Notes: generated from the sequence alone by a model not told the origin. Counted from the stretch's first letter, positions 17,901 to 27,274 are shown. The stretch: DNA of 64,000 nucleotides from Stenotrophomonas maltophilia (GCF_001676385.1 NZ_LYVJ01000012.1:62001-126000); one strand, 5' to 3'. A program made the numbers and translations.

Positions 17901-18839
17901 CAGCCGCAGGCGTGCCACCTGCAGTGCCCAGCCATCGCCCTGGCGCTGCCAGCGCAGGCGTGCCTGCAGCCGCTGCAGCTGCAGCTGTGGTGCCGCCACG
18001 TCCGGCATCGGTGCGCCGTCGATGCGCACGTCGCGCAGGTCCGAGTCGGTTGTCACCGCAACCGGTACGAAATCGTGCAGGGCCAGCCACAGGTTCAGCT
18101 CGCCCCTGCCCTCGCGCAGGCGCACGCCACCTGCTGCCAGCACCGGCGCCCAGGCATGGAAGTCGACCGGATCGCCCCCCAGCCAGGCCTGGCCATTGCC
18201 GCGCAGGCGGTCGAGGTCCAGCACCGCGGTCAATGGCAGCGCGTCCGTCTGTGCCCAGGCACGCACACCGACCCGCAGGCGGTCGCCGTCGACCCGCATG
18301 CGCAGGTCGATGCGCGGCAACGTCGTATCAATACCCAGCCCTGGCGCGTGCACGCCGAGGCGGCCACCGATCACCTGCAGCTCACCCAGCCGGCGCAGCG
18401 CATCCAGCGGATCCGCCGTACTACTGGACCGCGGCAGTCCCCGCACCGACCAGCGGCCATCCGTGCCCTGCTGGAGGTCCAGTGCGAGGCCGCGCAGGCG
18501 CAGCTCGGTCAGCGAACGCCCGGGCAGCAGGCCGGCATACATCGAGACCAGCACCTCGGCCTCGCCAACGGCCAGGCCGGAGCCCGTCCCGATACGCAAC
18601 CCTTGCAACTGCAGCAGGGGGCCACGCCGGGTCCAGGCGGTCTGCAGCTGATCGAAACGCACCGGCTGGCCGGCCCGCTCACTCAGCCACGCAGCAATCC
18701 TGTCCGGGTGGCGTTCGGCCAGCGGCAGCAGCTGGCTCAACGTACCCACCAGCAATGCAAGCCCGACCAGGCCCACCGCGCAGGCGGCGATGATGTGACG
18801 GCGGATCCTTCGCAGTCGCAGGCGCCACGGCGTGCTCAT
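14991..18839 (-). CDS. yhdP: YhdP family AsmA-like envelope protein
   Basis: A very large (1282-residue) protein with one N-terminal membrane helix (IIAACAVGLVGLALLVGTLS, residues about 16-35) and a long periplasmic part, the layout of YhdP/TIGR02099 proteins. Motifs include WLSERAGQPVRFDQLQTAW near the N-terminus and, at the C-terminus, GRVLGLLSVTQLPRRLMFDFRDFFSKGFAFNQIDGSM followed by NITIRGQADLRNQQFDQTIDVNPR. That is the conserved AsmA-like end. In E. coli, YhdP with TamB and YdbH moves phospholipids to the outer membrane. It sits between rng and tldD on the same strand, the usual order. The C-terminus ends in a Pro-rich tail. Confidence 0.94.
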   Translation of the reverse strand: MSTPWRLRLRRIRRHIIAACAVGLVGLALLVGTLSQLLPLAERHPDRIAAWLSERAGQPVRFDQLQTAWTRRGPLLQLQGLRIGTGSGLAVGEAEVLVSMYAGLLPGRSLTELRLRGLALDLQQGTDGRWSVRGLPRSSSTADPLDALRRLGELQVIGGRLGVHAPGLGIDTTLPRIDLRMRVDGDRLRVGVRAWAQTDALPLTAVLDLDRLRGNGQAWLGGDPVDFHAWAPVLAAGGVRLREGRGELNLWLALHDFVPVAVTTDSDLRDVRIDGAPMPDVAAPQLQLQRLQARLRWQRQGDGWALQVARLRLKAEEDEQRLDGLQLQVGRQLRVRSGPVQAGMALRALALSDRLAPGLRHWLFLSRPQLDVRDLQLAGERDGPLWAQGELQSLGFASVGHSPGVRGLGGRFEADADGFSLQLEPQRQLQFDWPTGFGVRHDLHLAGQVVGWRDEAGGWRVGTPAMRVQGTDYAADVRGGVWFQGDGTRPWLQLAARLDDVPMTAAKRFWIHSRMSKAATDWLDMALAGGQVRGGVGLVSGDLDDWPFDNNDGRFEATGHISNGDIRFQRDWPLMRQVDADIAFIGPGFSMHGRGDLAGVAVQTFEAGIPDFGRQPLYVRADTRSEAGRLLAMLRQSPLHKSYGDTLDNLTAAGPAHVTFDLLQPMHHDEGGGHLQGTVDLAGVKLVDKRFALAFDDMRGQARYSNGGFDAEGLSVRHLGQDGRLSLRAGSYVRDSTLAFESLLSANLDAGVLIDRAPEMAWLKPYITGTSPWTIAVNLPKVAPGAPAPPSELRLGSDLVGTRLDLPAPLDKPAGEPLATTVAAQLPMGAGRIDVAFGQRLALAARSHNNQTGVQVTLGSSQVDREPPPSGLAVDGRSPTLDALEWISLARGGGDDDAMPLRAVDVQVGKLKLIGGVFEQTRLQLRPGAQALDVRLDGPSLAGRITVPNAEGGTISGQLERVHWQSLPASPGAQATPARIQAGANDVDPAKLPPFALDIADLKFGKVVLGQAVLRTRPLANGLNVDELRFRAPDQEIDISGRWLGHTGGARTELTAQVRSEDLGGLMQNFDYGGQLRGGSGQAQLQASWSGGPSDFQLGNLQGRLDLNARNGQLLELEPGAGRVLGLLSVTQLPRRLMFDFRDFFSKGFAFNQIDGSMQFGQGMARTDKVLIEGPAANITIRGQADLRNQQFDQTIDVNPRAGNLLTVVGAVAGGPVGAALGAATNAVLSKPLGEIGARTYKVTGPWKEPKVEVIERSRDRPPPPMPAPAIPPTVTDLPRSP

Positions 18840-18869
18840 CGGCCACCGCCGGCATGCGGCCGGCGAGGA

Positions 18870-20357
18870 TCAGAGCAGAACGACATCGAACTGCTCCTGC
18901 AGGTACTGCTCGTCGGCCTGGAAGCGGATGCTCTTGCCGAGGAATTCCTCCAGCTCGGCAACCGCCGAGGACTCCTCGTCGGTGATGCGCGCGACCACCT
19001 TGGTCGAGGCGATCACCAGCAACCGCGCCGCATCGAACTGGCGCACCGCGCGGGTGATCTCCCGGAAGATCTCGTAGGTCACCGTCTCGGTGGTCTTGAT
19101 GGTGCCGCGGCCGCTGCACTGCGGGCAGGTTTCCGACAGCTGGCGCTCCAGGCTTTCCACGGTGCGCTTGCGGGTCATCTCCACCAGTCCCAGCGGGGAG
19201 AAGTCGTACACGGTGGTCTTGGCGTGGTCGCGCGCCAGCGCCTTCTCCAGCGTGCGCAGCACCTGGCGGCGATGCTCGGCATCATCCATGTCGATGAAGT
19301 CGATGATGATGATGCCCCCCAGGTTGCGCAGCCGCAGCTGCCTCGCCACCGCCTGCGCAGCCTCCAGGTTGGTGCGGAACACCGTCTCCTCCAGGTTGCG
19401 CTGGCCGAGGAACGAACCGGTGTTGACGTCGATGGTGGTCATCGCCTCGGTCTGGTCGATCACCAGGTAGCCGCCGGATTTCAGCGGCACCTGCTTATCC
19501 AGCGCACGACCGATTTCGTCCTCCACGCCGAACATGTCGAAGATCGGGCGGTCGCCGGAATACAGTTCCAGCTTCTCGGCCAGCACCGGCATGTACTTGG
19601 CGACGAAGGCCTGCAGCTGGGCGAAGGTCTCCTTCGAGTCCACCTTCACCTTGTCCACGTCCTTGCGGATCAGATCGCGCACCGAACGCAGCGGCAGGCT
19701 CAGGTCCTCGTAGATGATGCTGCACGAGGGGGCCTCGCGCCCGCGGCGCTCGACCACGTTCCAGACCCGCGACAGGTAGGCGATGTCTTCGGCGATGGCC
19801 TCGGCCGGCTGGCCCTCCGCATTGGTACGCACGATATAGCCGTAACCACCGTGCTGTGCCGACAGTTCGGTCACCAGTGCCTTCAGGCGCGCGCGCTCCG
19901 CTTCGTCCTCGATGCGTGCCGACACGCCCACCACTTTCGACTGCGGCAACAGCACCATGTAGCGCGAGGGAATGCTGATCTGCGTGGTCAGGCGCGCGCC
20001 CTTGGTGCCGATCGGGTCCTTCACCACCTGCACCACGATGTCCTGGCCGTCGCGCAGCAGTTCCACGATCGGCACGCTGGCCGGTGGCGGCAGGGTGGTG
20101 TTCTCGGTATCGGCGCTGGCCACCGGCGCCGGCCGCACCACGTCGTTGGCGTGCAGGAAGGCGGCGCGCTCCAGCCCGACCTCGACGAAGGCGGCCTGCA
20201 TGCCGGGCATGACCCGCTGCACCTTGCCCTTGTAGATGTTGCCGACCACTCCCCGGCGCCAGCCGCGCTCGATGTGCAGTTCCTGCAGCATGCCGTTTTC
20301 GATCACCGCGACCCGGGTTTCGCGCGGGGTCACGTTGACCAGGATTTCCTCAGACAT
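18870..20357 (-). CDS. rng: Ribonuclease G
   Basis: A 495-residue RNase E/G family endoribonuclease. It starts [22 protein letters not shown] and has the S1 domain ([23 protein letters not shown], residues about 40-62). The catalytic Asp residues are in [22 protein letters not shown] and [13 protein letters not shown]. The Zn-link CPQCSGRG is near residue 405. It lacks the long C-terminal degradosome scaffold of RNase E, which separates it from rne. It processes the 5' end of 16S rRNA and degrades mRNAs. Its start overlaps the end of maf by 8 bp, so the two are coupled. Confidence 0.96.
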   Translation of the reverse strand: MSEEILVNVTPRETRVAVIENGMLQELHIERGWRRGVVGNIYKGKVQRVMPGMQAAFVEVGLERAAFLHANDVVRPAPVASADTENTTLPPPASVPIVELLRDGQDIVVQVVKDPIGTKGARLTTQISIPSRYMVLLPQSKVVGVSARIEDEAERARLKALVTELSAQHGGYGYIVRTNAEGQPAEAIAEDIAYLSRVWNVVERRGREAPSCSIIYEDLSLPLRSVRDLIRKDVDKVKVDSKETFAQLQAFVAKYMPVLAEKLELYSGDRPIFDMFGVEDEIGRALDKQVPLKSGGYLVIDQTEAMTTIDVNTGSFLGQRNLEETVFRTNLEAAQAVARQLRLRNLGGIIIIDFIDMDDAEHRRQVLRTLEKALARDHAKTTVYDFSPLGLVEMTRKRTVESLERQLSETCPQCSGRGTIKTTETVTYEIFREITRAVRQFDAARLLVIASTKVVARITDEESSAVAELEEFLGKSIRFQADEQYLQEQFDVVLL

Positions 20358-20958
20358 CGGCAGCCTCCCTGGCGGCATTGGCAGTCGGCGCCGGCACGCC
20401 GCAACGTGCCAGCAGACGATCGGTGTGCAGCAGTGGCAGCCCCATTACCCCGGAATAGCTGCCGGAAAGGTGCTCGATCCAGCGCTCGGCCCCGCCCTGG
20501 ATGGCATAGGCACCCGCCTTGTCCAGCGGTTCGCCGGTGGCGACGTAGGCGGCGATGTCGGCGGCATCGATCGGCGCGAAGGTCACTTCGGAAATGACCA
20601 GTTCGCTGTACAGCCCATCCGCGCCGGCCACTACCACCGCGGTCATCACCTGGTGGGTCCGCCCCGCCAGCCGCGCCAGCATGGCCCGCGCATCGGCGGC
20701 ATCGACCGGCTTGCCGAACACCTCGCCGTCCAGCACCACTTCGGTGTCCGAGCCGAGCACCCACGCCCGCGGATCGGCGGGCAGCACCCGGAAGAGGCCG
20801 GCACGGGCCTTGTCGGCAGCGACCCGGCAGACATACTGTTCGGCACTTTCAGAGGGCGCACGCTGTTCGGGCACCTCCAGGTCCAGTGCCTGGAAGGAGT
20901 GCCCGAGTCGGGCCAGCAGCTGGTTGCGCCGGGGGGAACGGGATGCAAGATAGAGCAT
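20350..20958 (-). CDS. maf: Maf-like nucleotide pyrophosphatase (YhdE)
   Basis: A 202-residue Maf/HAM1-superfamily pyrophosphatase. It opens [19 protein letters not shown] (the Maf signature SxSPRR) and contains [18 protein letters not shown] and [10 protein letters not shown]. The conserved Asp appears as [23 protein letters not shown]. The YhdE subgroup hydrolyses dTTP, UTP and modified pyrimidine nucleotides. ATG 20958 was chosen over an upstream one because the family begins exactly at this Met. In related genomes rlmH lies immediately upstream; here that gene is 6.5 kb away (see findings). Confidence 0.94.
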   Translation of the reverse strand: MLYLASRSPRRNQLLARLGHSFQALDLEVPEQRAPSESAEQYVCRVAADKARAGLFRVLPADPRAWVLGSDTEVVLDGEVFGKPVDAADARAMLARLAGRTHQVMTAVVVAGADGLYSELVISEVTFAPIDAADIAAYVATGEPLDKAGAYAIQGGAERWIEHLSGSYSGVMGLPLLHTDRLLARCGVPAPTANAAREAADV

Positions 20959-21090
20959 CAGCACAGCATAACTGAGGCTGCCACCTGAATCGCTGGCAAC
21001 CCGTCCCGGAACGCGTGCAACCCCGAGCAGACTCACAGCGCGTTCATCGCTGCGACACCACCCTCACCGGCACAACAACAAGGAGATCCC

Positions 21091-21825
21091 ATGCGCCTGA
21101 CCGCCACCCCGCTGCTGCTCGCCCTGTCCCTCGCCCTTGGAACCTCGATGACCGCCCATGCCGCCCCGCCGCCGTCGATCACCGCCCCCGCCGAAGGCAC
21201 CCTGCTGAACATCTCGGCCAATGCGGAAGCCACCCGCGTGCCGGACGTGGCCACGCTGTCGGCCGGCGTCGTCACCCAGGCCGCCGATGGCAACAGCGCC
21301 ATGCGCCAGAATGCCCAGCAGATGGACAAGGTGCTGGCCGCGATCAAGGCCGCCGGCATCGCCGAGCGCGACGTGCAGACCAGCGGCATCAGCCTCAATC
21401 CGCAGTACCGCTATGCCGACAACGAGGCGCCGAAGATCACCGGCTACCAGGCCAGCAACACGGTCAGCCTGAAGGTCCGCGACATTGCCAGGCTCGGCAA
21501 GGTGCTTGATGCGCTGGCCGCACAGGGGGCCAACCAGATCAATGGCCCGCAGTTCGAGATCGACCAGCCCGAGCCGGTCTATGACGAGGCCCGACTGGCG
21601 GCGCTGAAGAAGGCCCAGGCCCGCGCCCAGACCTATGCAAAGTCGCTGGGCCTGCAGGTTCGCCGCATCGTCAGCATTTCCGAAAACGCCGGCGGCGGCT
21701 TCCGCCCGGCGCCGATGATGCGTGCGATGGCCGCCGACGCGGCGATGGGCAAGTCGACGACGGTTGCTCCGGGCGAATCGACGGTCTCGGTCAACCTGGA
21801 CGTGGTATTCGAGCTGGGTCGCTGA
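21091..21825 (+). CDS. SIMPL domain (DUF541) periplasmic protein
   Basis: A 244-residue protein with a clear signal peptide (LLLALSLALGTSMTAHAAPP) and one SIMPL/DUF541 domain: ISANAEATRVPDVATLSAGVVTQ, GIAERDVQTSGISLNPQYRY, ITGYQASNTVSLKVRDIARLGKVLDALAAQGANQINGPQF. Relatives include BP26/OMP28 of Brucella and E. coli YggE; a role in oxidative-stress tolerance is reported for YggE, but no reaction is known. AGGAG is 5 bp before the ATG. A strong terminator follows 22 bp after the stop, so it is a single-gene unit. Confidence 0.9.
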   Translation: MRLTATPLLLALSLALGTSMTAHAAPPPSITAPAEGTLLNISANAEATRVPDVATLSAGVVTQAADGNSAMRQNAQQMDKVLAAIKAAGIAERDVQTSGISLNPQYRYADNEAPKITGYQASNTVSLKVRDIARLGKVLDALAAQGANQINGPQFEIDQPEPVYDEARLAALKKAQARAQTYAKSLGLQVRRIVSISENAGGGFRPAPMMRAMAADAAMGKSTTVAPGESTVSVNLDVVFELGR

Positions 21826-21847
21826 CGCCATCCGTCGCGGCCGGCAC

Positions 21848-21877
21848 GGGCGGGGCCTTCTGGGGCCCCGCCTTTTT
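21848..21877 (+). terminator. Rho-independent terminator after the SIMPL gene
   Basis: The GC-rich stem GGCGGGGCC / GGCCCCGCC is followed by TTTTT, 22 bp past the stop codon. Confidence 0.9.
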
Positions 21878-22040
21878 CATGCCTGCCGGCGCACCAGATG
21901 AAGGCCAGCCCAACGGCCAGGCCCATGCCTCTAGCCAGTTGCCGACAGGGCGCGCTACTGATGGGCTGCCAGCCGCGTGCGGCAACCCCGCCACGGGCCC
22001 TGGTGCGTTGAGGACTTCGTCACTGGCATGGAGGTGGATC

Positions 22041-22691
22041 ATGGTTCGTACGTATCCCGTTGCATCCCCGCATTTCGACCCCGCCCGCGTAGCCGCCTGG
22101 AGTGCGGCGATCGCCCTGCACCTGCTGGCCTTCCTGTTGCTGCTCATCCCTGCGACCTACCAGGCGGTGCAGGCCCCGCGTGACAAAACCACGGTCAGGC
22201 TGATCGACAAGATCCCGCCAACGCCGCCGCCCCCGGTACTGGAACCGCCCAGGGAGGTCGCCCGGGTCGTACCGAAGCCACAGAGGCAGCCGGTCGCGCC
22301 GCCGCTGCCCGCCCCTACCGCGACCGTGGAAGAGACCCAGGGCATCGCGCTGCCGGCCGCCGAACCGGCCCCGCCGCAACCCGCGCCCAGCATCGACGCT
22401 TCCACCCCGCTGGCCGGCGCCCAGCTGCAGTACCGCAGCGCACCGCCGCCGGGCTATCCGGTCCAGGCCCTGCGCAGCCGTGAGCAGGGCACAGTCCTGC
22501 TGCGGGTGGAGGTGGACAGCCTGGGCCAGCCGGTCGCGGTCAGTATCGAGCGCAGCAGCGGCTCACGCAGCCTGGACCAGGCCGCGCGCCAGCAGGTGCT
22601 GAGACACTGGCGCTTCGAACCGGCCCAGCGCGGCGGCGTGGCCGTCCCGGCCATCGGCATGGTGCCGGTGCAGTTCTCGCTGCCGGACTAG
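22041..22691 (+). CDS. Small TonB-family energy-transducing protein
   Basis: A 216-residue protein. One membrane helix (AIALHLLAFLLLLIPATYQA, residues about 21-40) is followed by a Pro-rich periplasm-spanning region (IPPTPPPPVLEPP... PAPPQPAPS). The C-terminal TonB domain reads PPPGYPVQALRSREQGTVLLRVEVDSLGQPVAVSIE and QVLRHWRFEPAQ. It should couple ExbBD proton-motive energy to outer-membrane receptors; exbB/exbD are not here. GGAGGTG lies 5 bp before ATG 22041. The next gene is a TonB-dependent receptor, suggesting a dedicated partner. Confidence 0.9.
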   Translation: MVRTYPVASPHFDPARVAAWSAAIALHLLAFLLLLIPATYQAVQAPRDKTTVRLIDKIPPTPPPPVLEPPREVARVVPKPQRQPVAPPLPAPTATVEETQGIALPAAEPAPPQPAPSIDASTPLAGAQLQYRSAPPPGYPVQALRSREQGTVLLRVEVDSLGQPVAVSIERSSGSRSLDQAARQQVLRHWRFEPAQRGGVAVPAIGMVPVQFSLPD

Positions 22692-22703
22692 CACCACGCG
22701 ACG

Positions 22704-22733
22704 CCCCCGGCCCGGCTCCGGCCGGGCCGGGGG
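22704..22733 (+). terminator. GC-only hairpin after the TonB gene
   Basis: Perfect 12-bp arms (CCCCCGGCCCGG/CCGGGCCGGGGG) with a six-base loop, 12 bp after the stop. There is no T-tract, so termination may be inefficient or rho-dependent. Confidence 0.55.
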
Positions 22734-22896
22734 GAACGCACGGCGACGGACCCGGTTCGGGCCTGGCCGGGCGCCGGGAATCCCGATTAAGCAAAATTTC
22801 ACAGCTTCGTCACCCATCGGAAACCTAGATTGACCCGTCCCGGAACCTCCCGGAGACAGCCCTCAACGCTACGGTTTTCCAGTTAGGAGAGAAGCT

Positions 22897-25704
22897 GTGA
22901 AACACCTGATCCAACGGCCCGCCAGCCGCCGTACCTTCCTGGCATCATCCATCACCCATATCCTTGCCGGCAGCGGCCTGCTGCTGGTTGGCGCCGTGGC
23001 TTCCTCCTCCGCCCTCGCACAGGAGCAGGCCACCAATCTCGACCGCATTACCGTCACCGGTTCGAACATTCCGCGCACCAACACCGAGACGCCCTCGCCG
23101 GTACAGGTGGTGACGCGCCAGGAAATCGACCGCACCGGCAAGACCACGGTCGCCGAGTACCTGCAGACCCTGACCGCCGATGGTGCAGGCTCCATTCCCA
23201 AAACCTTCGGCAACGGCTTCGCCGGAGGCGGCGCCGGCATCTCGCTGCGTGGCCTGGGTGCCGGCTCGACGCTGGTGCTGTTGAACGGCCGCCGCATGGC
23301 CACCTACGGTCTGGCCGATGACGGCCAGAAGGTCTTCACCGACCTCAGCACCATTCCGCTCGATGCCGTCGAGCGCGTGGAAGTGCTGAAGGACGGCGCC
23401 TCGGCGATCTACGGCTCCGACGCCATCGCCGGCGTGGTCAACATCATCCTGCGCAGCGATTTCCAGGGCGCCATCCTGCGGGGCTCCTACGGCATTTCCG
23501 GCGACGGCGATGGCGACGCGAAGAAGGCGACCCTGACCGCCGGTACCGGCGACCTGGCCAGCGATGGCTGGAATGCGTTCTTCAGCCTGGACGTCGGCAA
23601 GACCGATGCGATCAAGATCAGCGACCGCAAGAACCGCAAGTGGATCGGCACCGGCGATATCCGCCGCTGGGGCTACGATGCCGCTGATGCGCAGTTCCTC
23701 GGCGGCGCCTTCCTTTCCGGCGGCACCGGCGGTGGCGTCGGCCCCAATGGCTCGGTGTTCGACGATCGCAATGTGGATGATGACCATCCGGCGTTCCTGG
23801 TCGCCCTGCCTGGCTGTGCCAACCTGACGAGCATCCCAGGCCAGAGCGATGCCACCGCCCAGCAGCAGGGCTGCCTGTGGGATCCGGCGCAGAAGTACCG
23901 CGACCTGAGTCCGGAAGAGAAGTACATCAACGTGTTTGGCCGTGCCAGCTTCGCCTTCGGTGAAGGCGGCGAGGTGTACACCGAGATCGGGTACTCGAAG
24001 AAGGAAACCACCTTCAGCAATACGCCCTCCGGCGTCTCCGGTGGCTGGGGCTATCCCGGAGGCCCGGTCAATGCGAGCAGCGGCAGCGGCGCCACCGTGC
24101 TGGGCCCGGACCATCCGGACAACCCCATTCCGGGCCAGGCCTCGCGCCTGCGCTATTCGGCGTGGGACGTCGGCCCGCGCGTAACCAACAACACCAACGA
24201 GTTCAACCGCTTCCTGGTAGGGGTCAAGGGCAATTGGGGTGATTGGAACTACGACACGGCCTATCTGCATTCCGGCACCGATCTGGTCAACAAGCGCACC
24301 GGTTTCCTTCGCTACAGCGCTGTGCGGTGCGCGCTGGGCAATCCGAACTGTGCCGGTGGCGTGTGGCGCATCGGCGACAATGCCGATCTCAATTCGCAGG
24401 CGTTGTACGACTACATCTCGCCGACCATCAGCGCACGCGCCAAGTCCAGCCTGGACATGTTCGACTTCACCGTCTCGCGCAGCCTGGCCGATCTGAAGGG
24501 TGGCCCGCTGGGCCTGGCAATGGGTACCGAATGGCGCAAGACCAGCAACAGCCTGTCTCCGCAGACCTACACCGACCAGGGTGACATCATCGGCCTTGGC
24601 TATTCGGCCTATGACGGCACGCAGAACGTCTACGCCGGATACGTCGAGCTGTCGGCACCCGTGCTGGAACAGCTGGAACTGTCTGGCGCGCTGCGCTACG
24701 ACAAGTACGAAAGTGGCGAGGGCAAGGCTACGCCGAAACTGGGCGTGAAGTGGACCCCGGCCGACTGGATCGCACTGCGCGCCAGTTACGCCGAAGGTTT
24801 CCGCGCGCCGAACCCGGCCGAGAACGGTGATGGTGGCCTGGCCGCCTTCTCCAATGCCCGCGACCCGGTGCGTTGCGCTCTCGATGCCGATGAGTGCACT
24901 GCGCGCTCGGTCGCCATCATCACCCGCCCGAACAAGGACCTGAAGCCGGAGGAATCCAAGAGCTACTCGGTAGGTATCGTCCTGCAGCCGACCTCGACCA
25001 CGTCGCTGACCGTGGATGCGTGGGAAATCAAGCGCACCAACGAAATCGCGCAGGGCAGCACCACCGCAGCGATCTTGGCCGGCAACGTCCTGCGCGACTC
25101 GAACAACATCGGCGGCGTGCCCAACACCGGCAGTATCCTGGCGGTCAACACGGCCTACGTGAATGCCAATTCCTCGCGCGTCCGCGGCATCGACACCGAC
25201 ATCCGCCAGACCTTCGACATCGGTCCGGGCCAGTTGGAGATGGACCTGCAATGGAGCCACGTGCTCAAGTTCGAGCGCACCGAAGGCGACGAGACTGTTG
25301 ACTATGTTGGCACCCACGGCAACTGCGATGTGACCAACTGCATCGGCACGCCGAAGGACCGCATCAACTTCGGCACCACCTGGAAGCAGGGCCCGTGGAG
25401 CATCAGCGGCGTGGCCAACTACATCAGCAAGCTGGAGAACAAGGACCGTCGCGGCGGTGACTACCTGGCCTTCTATGAAGACGGTACGCCGGTGGAGAAG
25501 ATCTCCTCGTTCACCACGTTCGATCTGTCCGGTCGCTGGAACATCACCGAGGCCTTCGAACTGAACGCTTCGGTGCAGAACGTGTTCGACCGCATCGCTC
25601 CGCTCGACCCCAGCACCTACGGTGCAGTCAATTACAACCCGCTGCACTTCAGTGGTGCGATTGGCCGCTACTTCACCGTCGGCGCCAAGTACACGTTCAA
25701 GTAA
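22897..25704 (+). CDS. TonB-dependent outer-membrane receptor
   Basis: A 935-residue outer-membrane transporter. The signal region contains SRRTFLASS, then LAGSGLLLVGAVASSSALAQ. A TonB box-like ITVTGSNIPR follows, then the plug domain (PVQVVTRQEIDRTGKTTVAEYLQTL ... GAGSTLVLLNGRRMATYG ... VERVEVLKDGASAIYGSDAIAGVVNII) and a long beta-barrel ending in aromatic YTFK. The substrate cannot be inferred; the plug type resembles those common in Xanthomonadaceae for carbohydrates or peptides rather than classic siderophore receptors. The start is GTG 22897 with AGGAGA six bases upstream. It lies 205 bp after the TonB gene. Confidence 0.93.
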   Translation: MKHLIQRPASRRTFLASSITHILAGSGLLLVGAVASSSALAQEQATNLDRITVTGSNIPRTNTETPSPVQVVTRQEIDRTGKTTVAEYLQTLTADGAGSIPKTFGNGFAGGGAGISLRGLGAGSTLVLLNGRRMATYGLADDGQKVFTDLSTIPLDAVERVEVLKDGASAIYGSDAIAGVVNIILRSDFQGAILRGSYGISGDGDGDAKKATLTAGTGDLASDGWNAFFSLDVGKTDAIKISDRKNRKWIGTGDIRRWGYDAADAQFLGGAFLSGGTGGGVGPNGSVFDDRNVDDDHPAFLVALPGCANLTSIPGQSDATAQQQGCLWDPAQKYRDLSPEEKYINVFGRASFAFGEGGEVYTEIGYSKKETTFSNTPSGVSGGWGYPGGPVNASSGSGATVLGPDHPDNPIPGQASRLRYSAWDVGPRVTNNTNEFNRFLVGVKGNWGDWNYDTAYLHSGTDLVNKRTGFLRYSAVRCALGNPNCAGGVWRIGDNADLNSQALYDYISPTISARAKSSLDMFDFTVSRSLADLKGGPLGLAMGTEWRKTSNSLSPQTYTDQGDIIGLGYSAYDGTQNVYAGYVELSAPVLEQLELSGALRYDKYESGEGKATPKLGVKWTPADWIALRASYAEGFRAPNPAENGDGGLAAFSNARDPVRCALDADECTARSVAIITRPNKDLKPEESKSYSVGIVLQPTSTTSLTVDAWEIKRTNEIAQGSTTAAILAGNVLRDSNNIGGVPNTGSILAVNTAYVNANSSRVRGIDTDIRQTFDIGPGQLEMDLQWSHVLKFERTEGDETVDYVGTHGNCDVTNCIGTPKDRINFGTTWKQGPWSISGVANYISKLENKDRRGGDYLAFYEDGTPVEKISSFTTFDLSGRWNITEAFELNASVQNVFDRIAPLDPSTYGAVNYNPLHFSGAIGRYFTVGAKYTFK

Positions 25705-25723
25705 TCCTGCTGCAGCATCACGT

Positions 25724-25752
25724 CGAAGGCCCGGGCAACTCCCGGGCCTTCG
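25724..25752 (+). terminator. Terminator after the TonB-dependent receptor gene
   Basis: The stem CGAAGGCCCGGG / CCCGGGCCTTCG has a short loop, 20 bp after the stop. The downstream tail GTCGTTTGC is only weakly T-rich. Confidence 0.7.
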
Positions 25753-25852
25753 TCGTTTGCGCGCGCAGGTTCTTGCGTGCGGGCTCTTGCGTACGCGTTC
25801 ACGGGCACGCCGCTACCTTGTGCTTGCGGCATCCGCGCCGCAGGGGATCTGC

Positions 25853-27274
25853 ATGGCCGCGACATCGCAACGGCTGGGCCTGCCCGCGTTGACCGCACTG
25901 GTGGTCGGCTCGATGGTCGGCGCCGGCATCTTTTCGCTGCCGCAGAACGTCGCGCGCAGCGCCGGCCCGGCCGCCGCCCTGATCGGCTGGGCGCTGAGCG
26001 GTGCTGGCATGCTGATGCTGGCCTTCGTGTTCCAGGCGCTGGCCAACCGCCGGCCGGATCTTGATACCGGCATCTACGCGTACGCGCGCGAGGGCTTCGG
26101 CAACTACATCGGTTTCTCTGCGGCCTGGGGTTACTGGGTCGCCTCGGTGCTCGGCAATGCCAGCTTCTTCGTACTGATTTTCAGTGGCCTCGGTCACTTC
26201 CTGCCGGTCTTCGGCGAAGGCAACACGCCTGCGGCCGTCGTGGCCTCCTCCGCGCTGCTGTGGACCGTGCATCTTCTGGTACTGCGGGGCCTGCGCACCG
26301 CCGCCCTCGTCAACGGCCTGGTGACGGTGGCCAAGCTGCTGCCGATCGCGCTGTTCCTGATCCTGGCTACTGGCGCCTTCCGCACGGAGGTGTTCCGCGC
26401 GGAGTTCTTCGGCACGCCTGCGCTGGGCGATCTCGGCCAGCAGCTGCGCGGCATGATGCTGGTGACCGTCTGGGTATTCATCGGCATCGAAGGCGCCAGC
26501 ATCTACTCCCGGCGCGCCGCGCGCCGCGCCGATGTCGGCCGCGCCACGGTAATCGGTTTCGCCGGCGTCTGGTTGCTGCTGGTGCTGGTCAGCCTGCTGT
26601 CGATGGGCGTGCTGCCGCAGGCCGAACTGGCCGGACTCTCCAATCCGTCGATGGCGTACGTGCTGCGCGCGATTGTCGGCGAATGGGGTGCGACGGTGAT
26701 CATCGTCGGTTCGATCATCTCCGTGCTGGGGGCTCTGCTGGCGTGGGTGCTGCTGTGTGCCGAAGTGCTGTATGCCGCTGCCGGCGACGGCGCCATGCCT
26801 GCGTTCCTCGGCCGCGAAAACACGCGTGGCGTGCCGGCCAATGCGCTCTGGCTGAGCAATGGGTTGATCCAGCTGTTCCTGCTGCTGGTGCTGTTCAGTT
26901 CGGGCAGTTACACCGGGCTTGTGCTGCTGGCCGCGTCGATGAGCCTGGTGCCCTACTTCCTGTCCACGGCATTCGGCGTGCAGCTGGCCTGGCGCGGACA
27001 GGCCTACGCCGGAGAACCCAGCGCGCGCTGGCGCGATTTCGTCGTTGCCCTGTTGGCCAGCGTCTACGCGTTGTGGCTGGTGTATGCCGGTGGTCTCGAC
27101 AACCTGTTGCTGTCAGTACTGCTGTACGTACCCGGTGTGGTGCTGTTTGCATTGACGCGGCGCCAGCACGGCGAGCAGGTATTCACGCGCTGGGAGCGAC
27201 TGCTGTTCGGCGCGATCCTGATCGTGGCGATCGCCACGCTGGTGGCGTTCTGGCGCGGGGCACTGGCCCTGTAG
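25853..27274 (+). CDS. APC-family basic amino acid antiporter (arginine/ornithine type)
   Basis: A 473-residue membrane protein with about 12 helices. TM1 carries VVGSMVGAGIFSLPQNVA, the GxGIF substrate-binding break of the APC superfamily. TM6 reads VWVFIGIEGASIYSRRA. Overall it fits the basic amino acid/polyamine antiporter group (ArcD/YdgI-like), which exchanges arginine for ornithine. No arginine deiminase genes are next to it, so the substrate is a guess. ATG 25853 is used. The stop TAG (27272-27274) is part of the GTAG that opens a palindromic repeat, so the C-terminus ends exactly at the repeat boundary. Confidence 0.88.
   Translation: MAATSQRLGLPALTALVVGSMVGAGIFSLPQNVARSAGPAAALIGWALSGAGMLMLAFVFQALANRRPDLDTGIYAYAREGFGNYIGFSAAWGYWVASVLGNASFFVLIFSGLGHFLPVFGEGNTPAAVVASSALLWTVHLLVLRGLRTAALVNGLVTVAKLLPIALFLILATGAFRTEVFRAEFFGTPALGDLGQQLRGMMLVTVWVFIGIEGASIYSRRAARRADVGRATVIGFAGVWLLLVLVSLLSMGVLPQAELAGLSNPSMAYVLRAIVGEWGATVIIVGSIISVLGALLAWVLLCAEVLYAAAGDGAMPAFLGRENTRGVPANALWLSNGLIQLFLLLVLFSSGSYTGLVLLAASMSLVPYFLSTAFGVQLAWRGQAYAGEPSARWRDFVVALLASVYALWLVYAGGLDNLLLSVLLYVPGVVLFALTRRQHGEQVFTRWERLLFGAILIVAIATLVAFWRGALAL

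Noticed and set aside
15951..20597. Very long plus-strand frames opposite yhdP and rng
   Set aside because: Gln/Arg/His-rich shadows of well-supported genes.
22945..25647. A 900-codon minus-strand open frame opposite the TonB-dependent receptor
   Set aside because: Shadow of the receptor gene. It has no domain and a composition typical of antisense frames, while the plus strand encodes a complete receptor.
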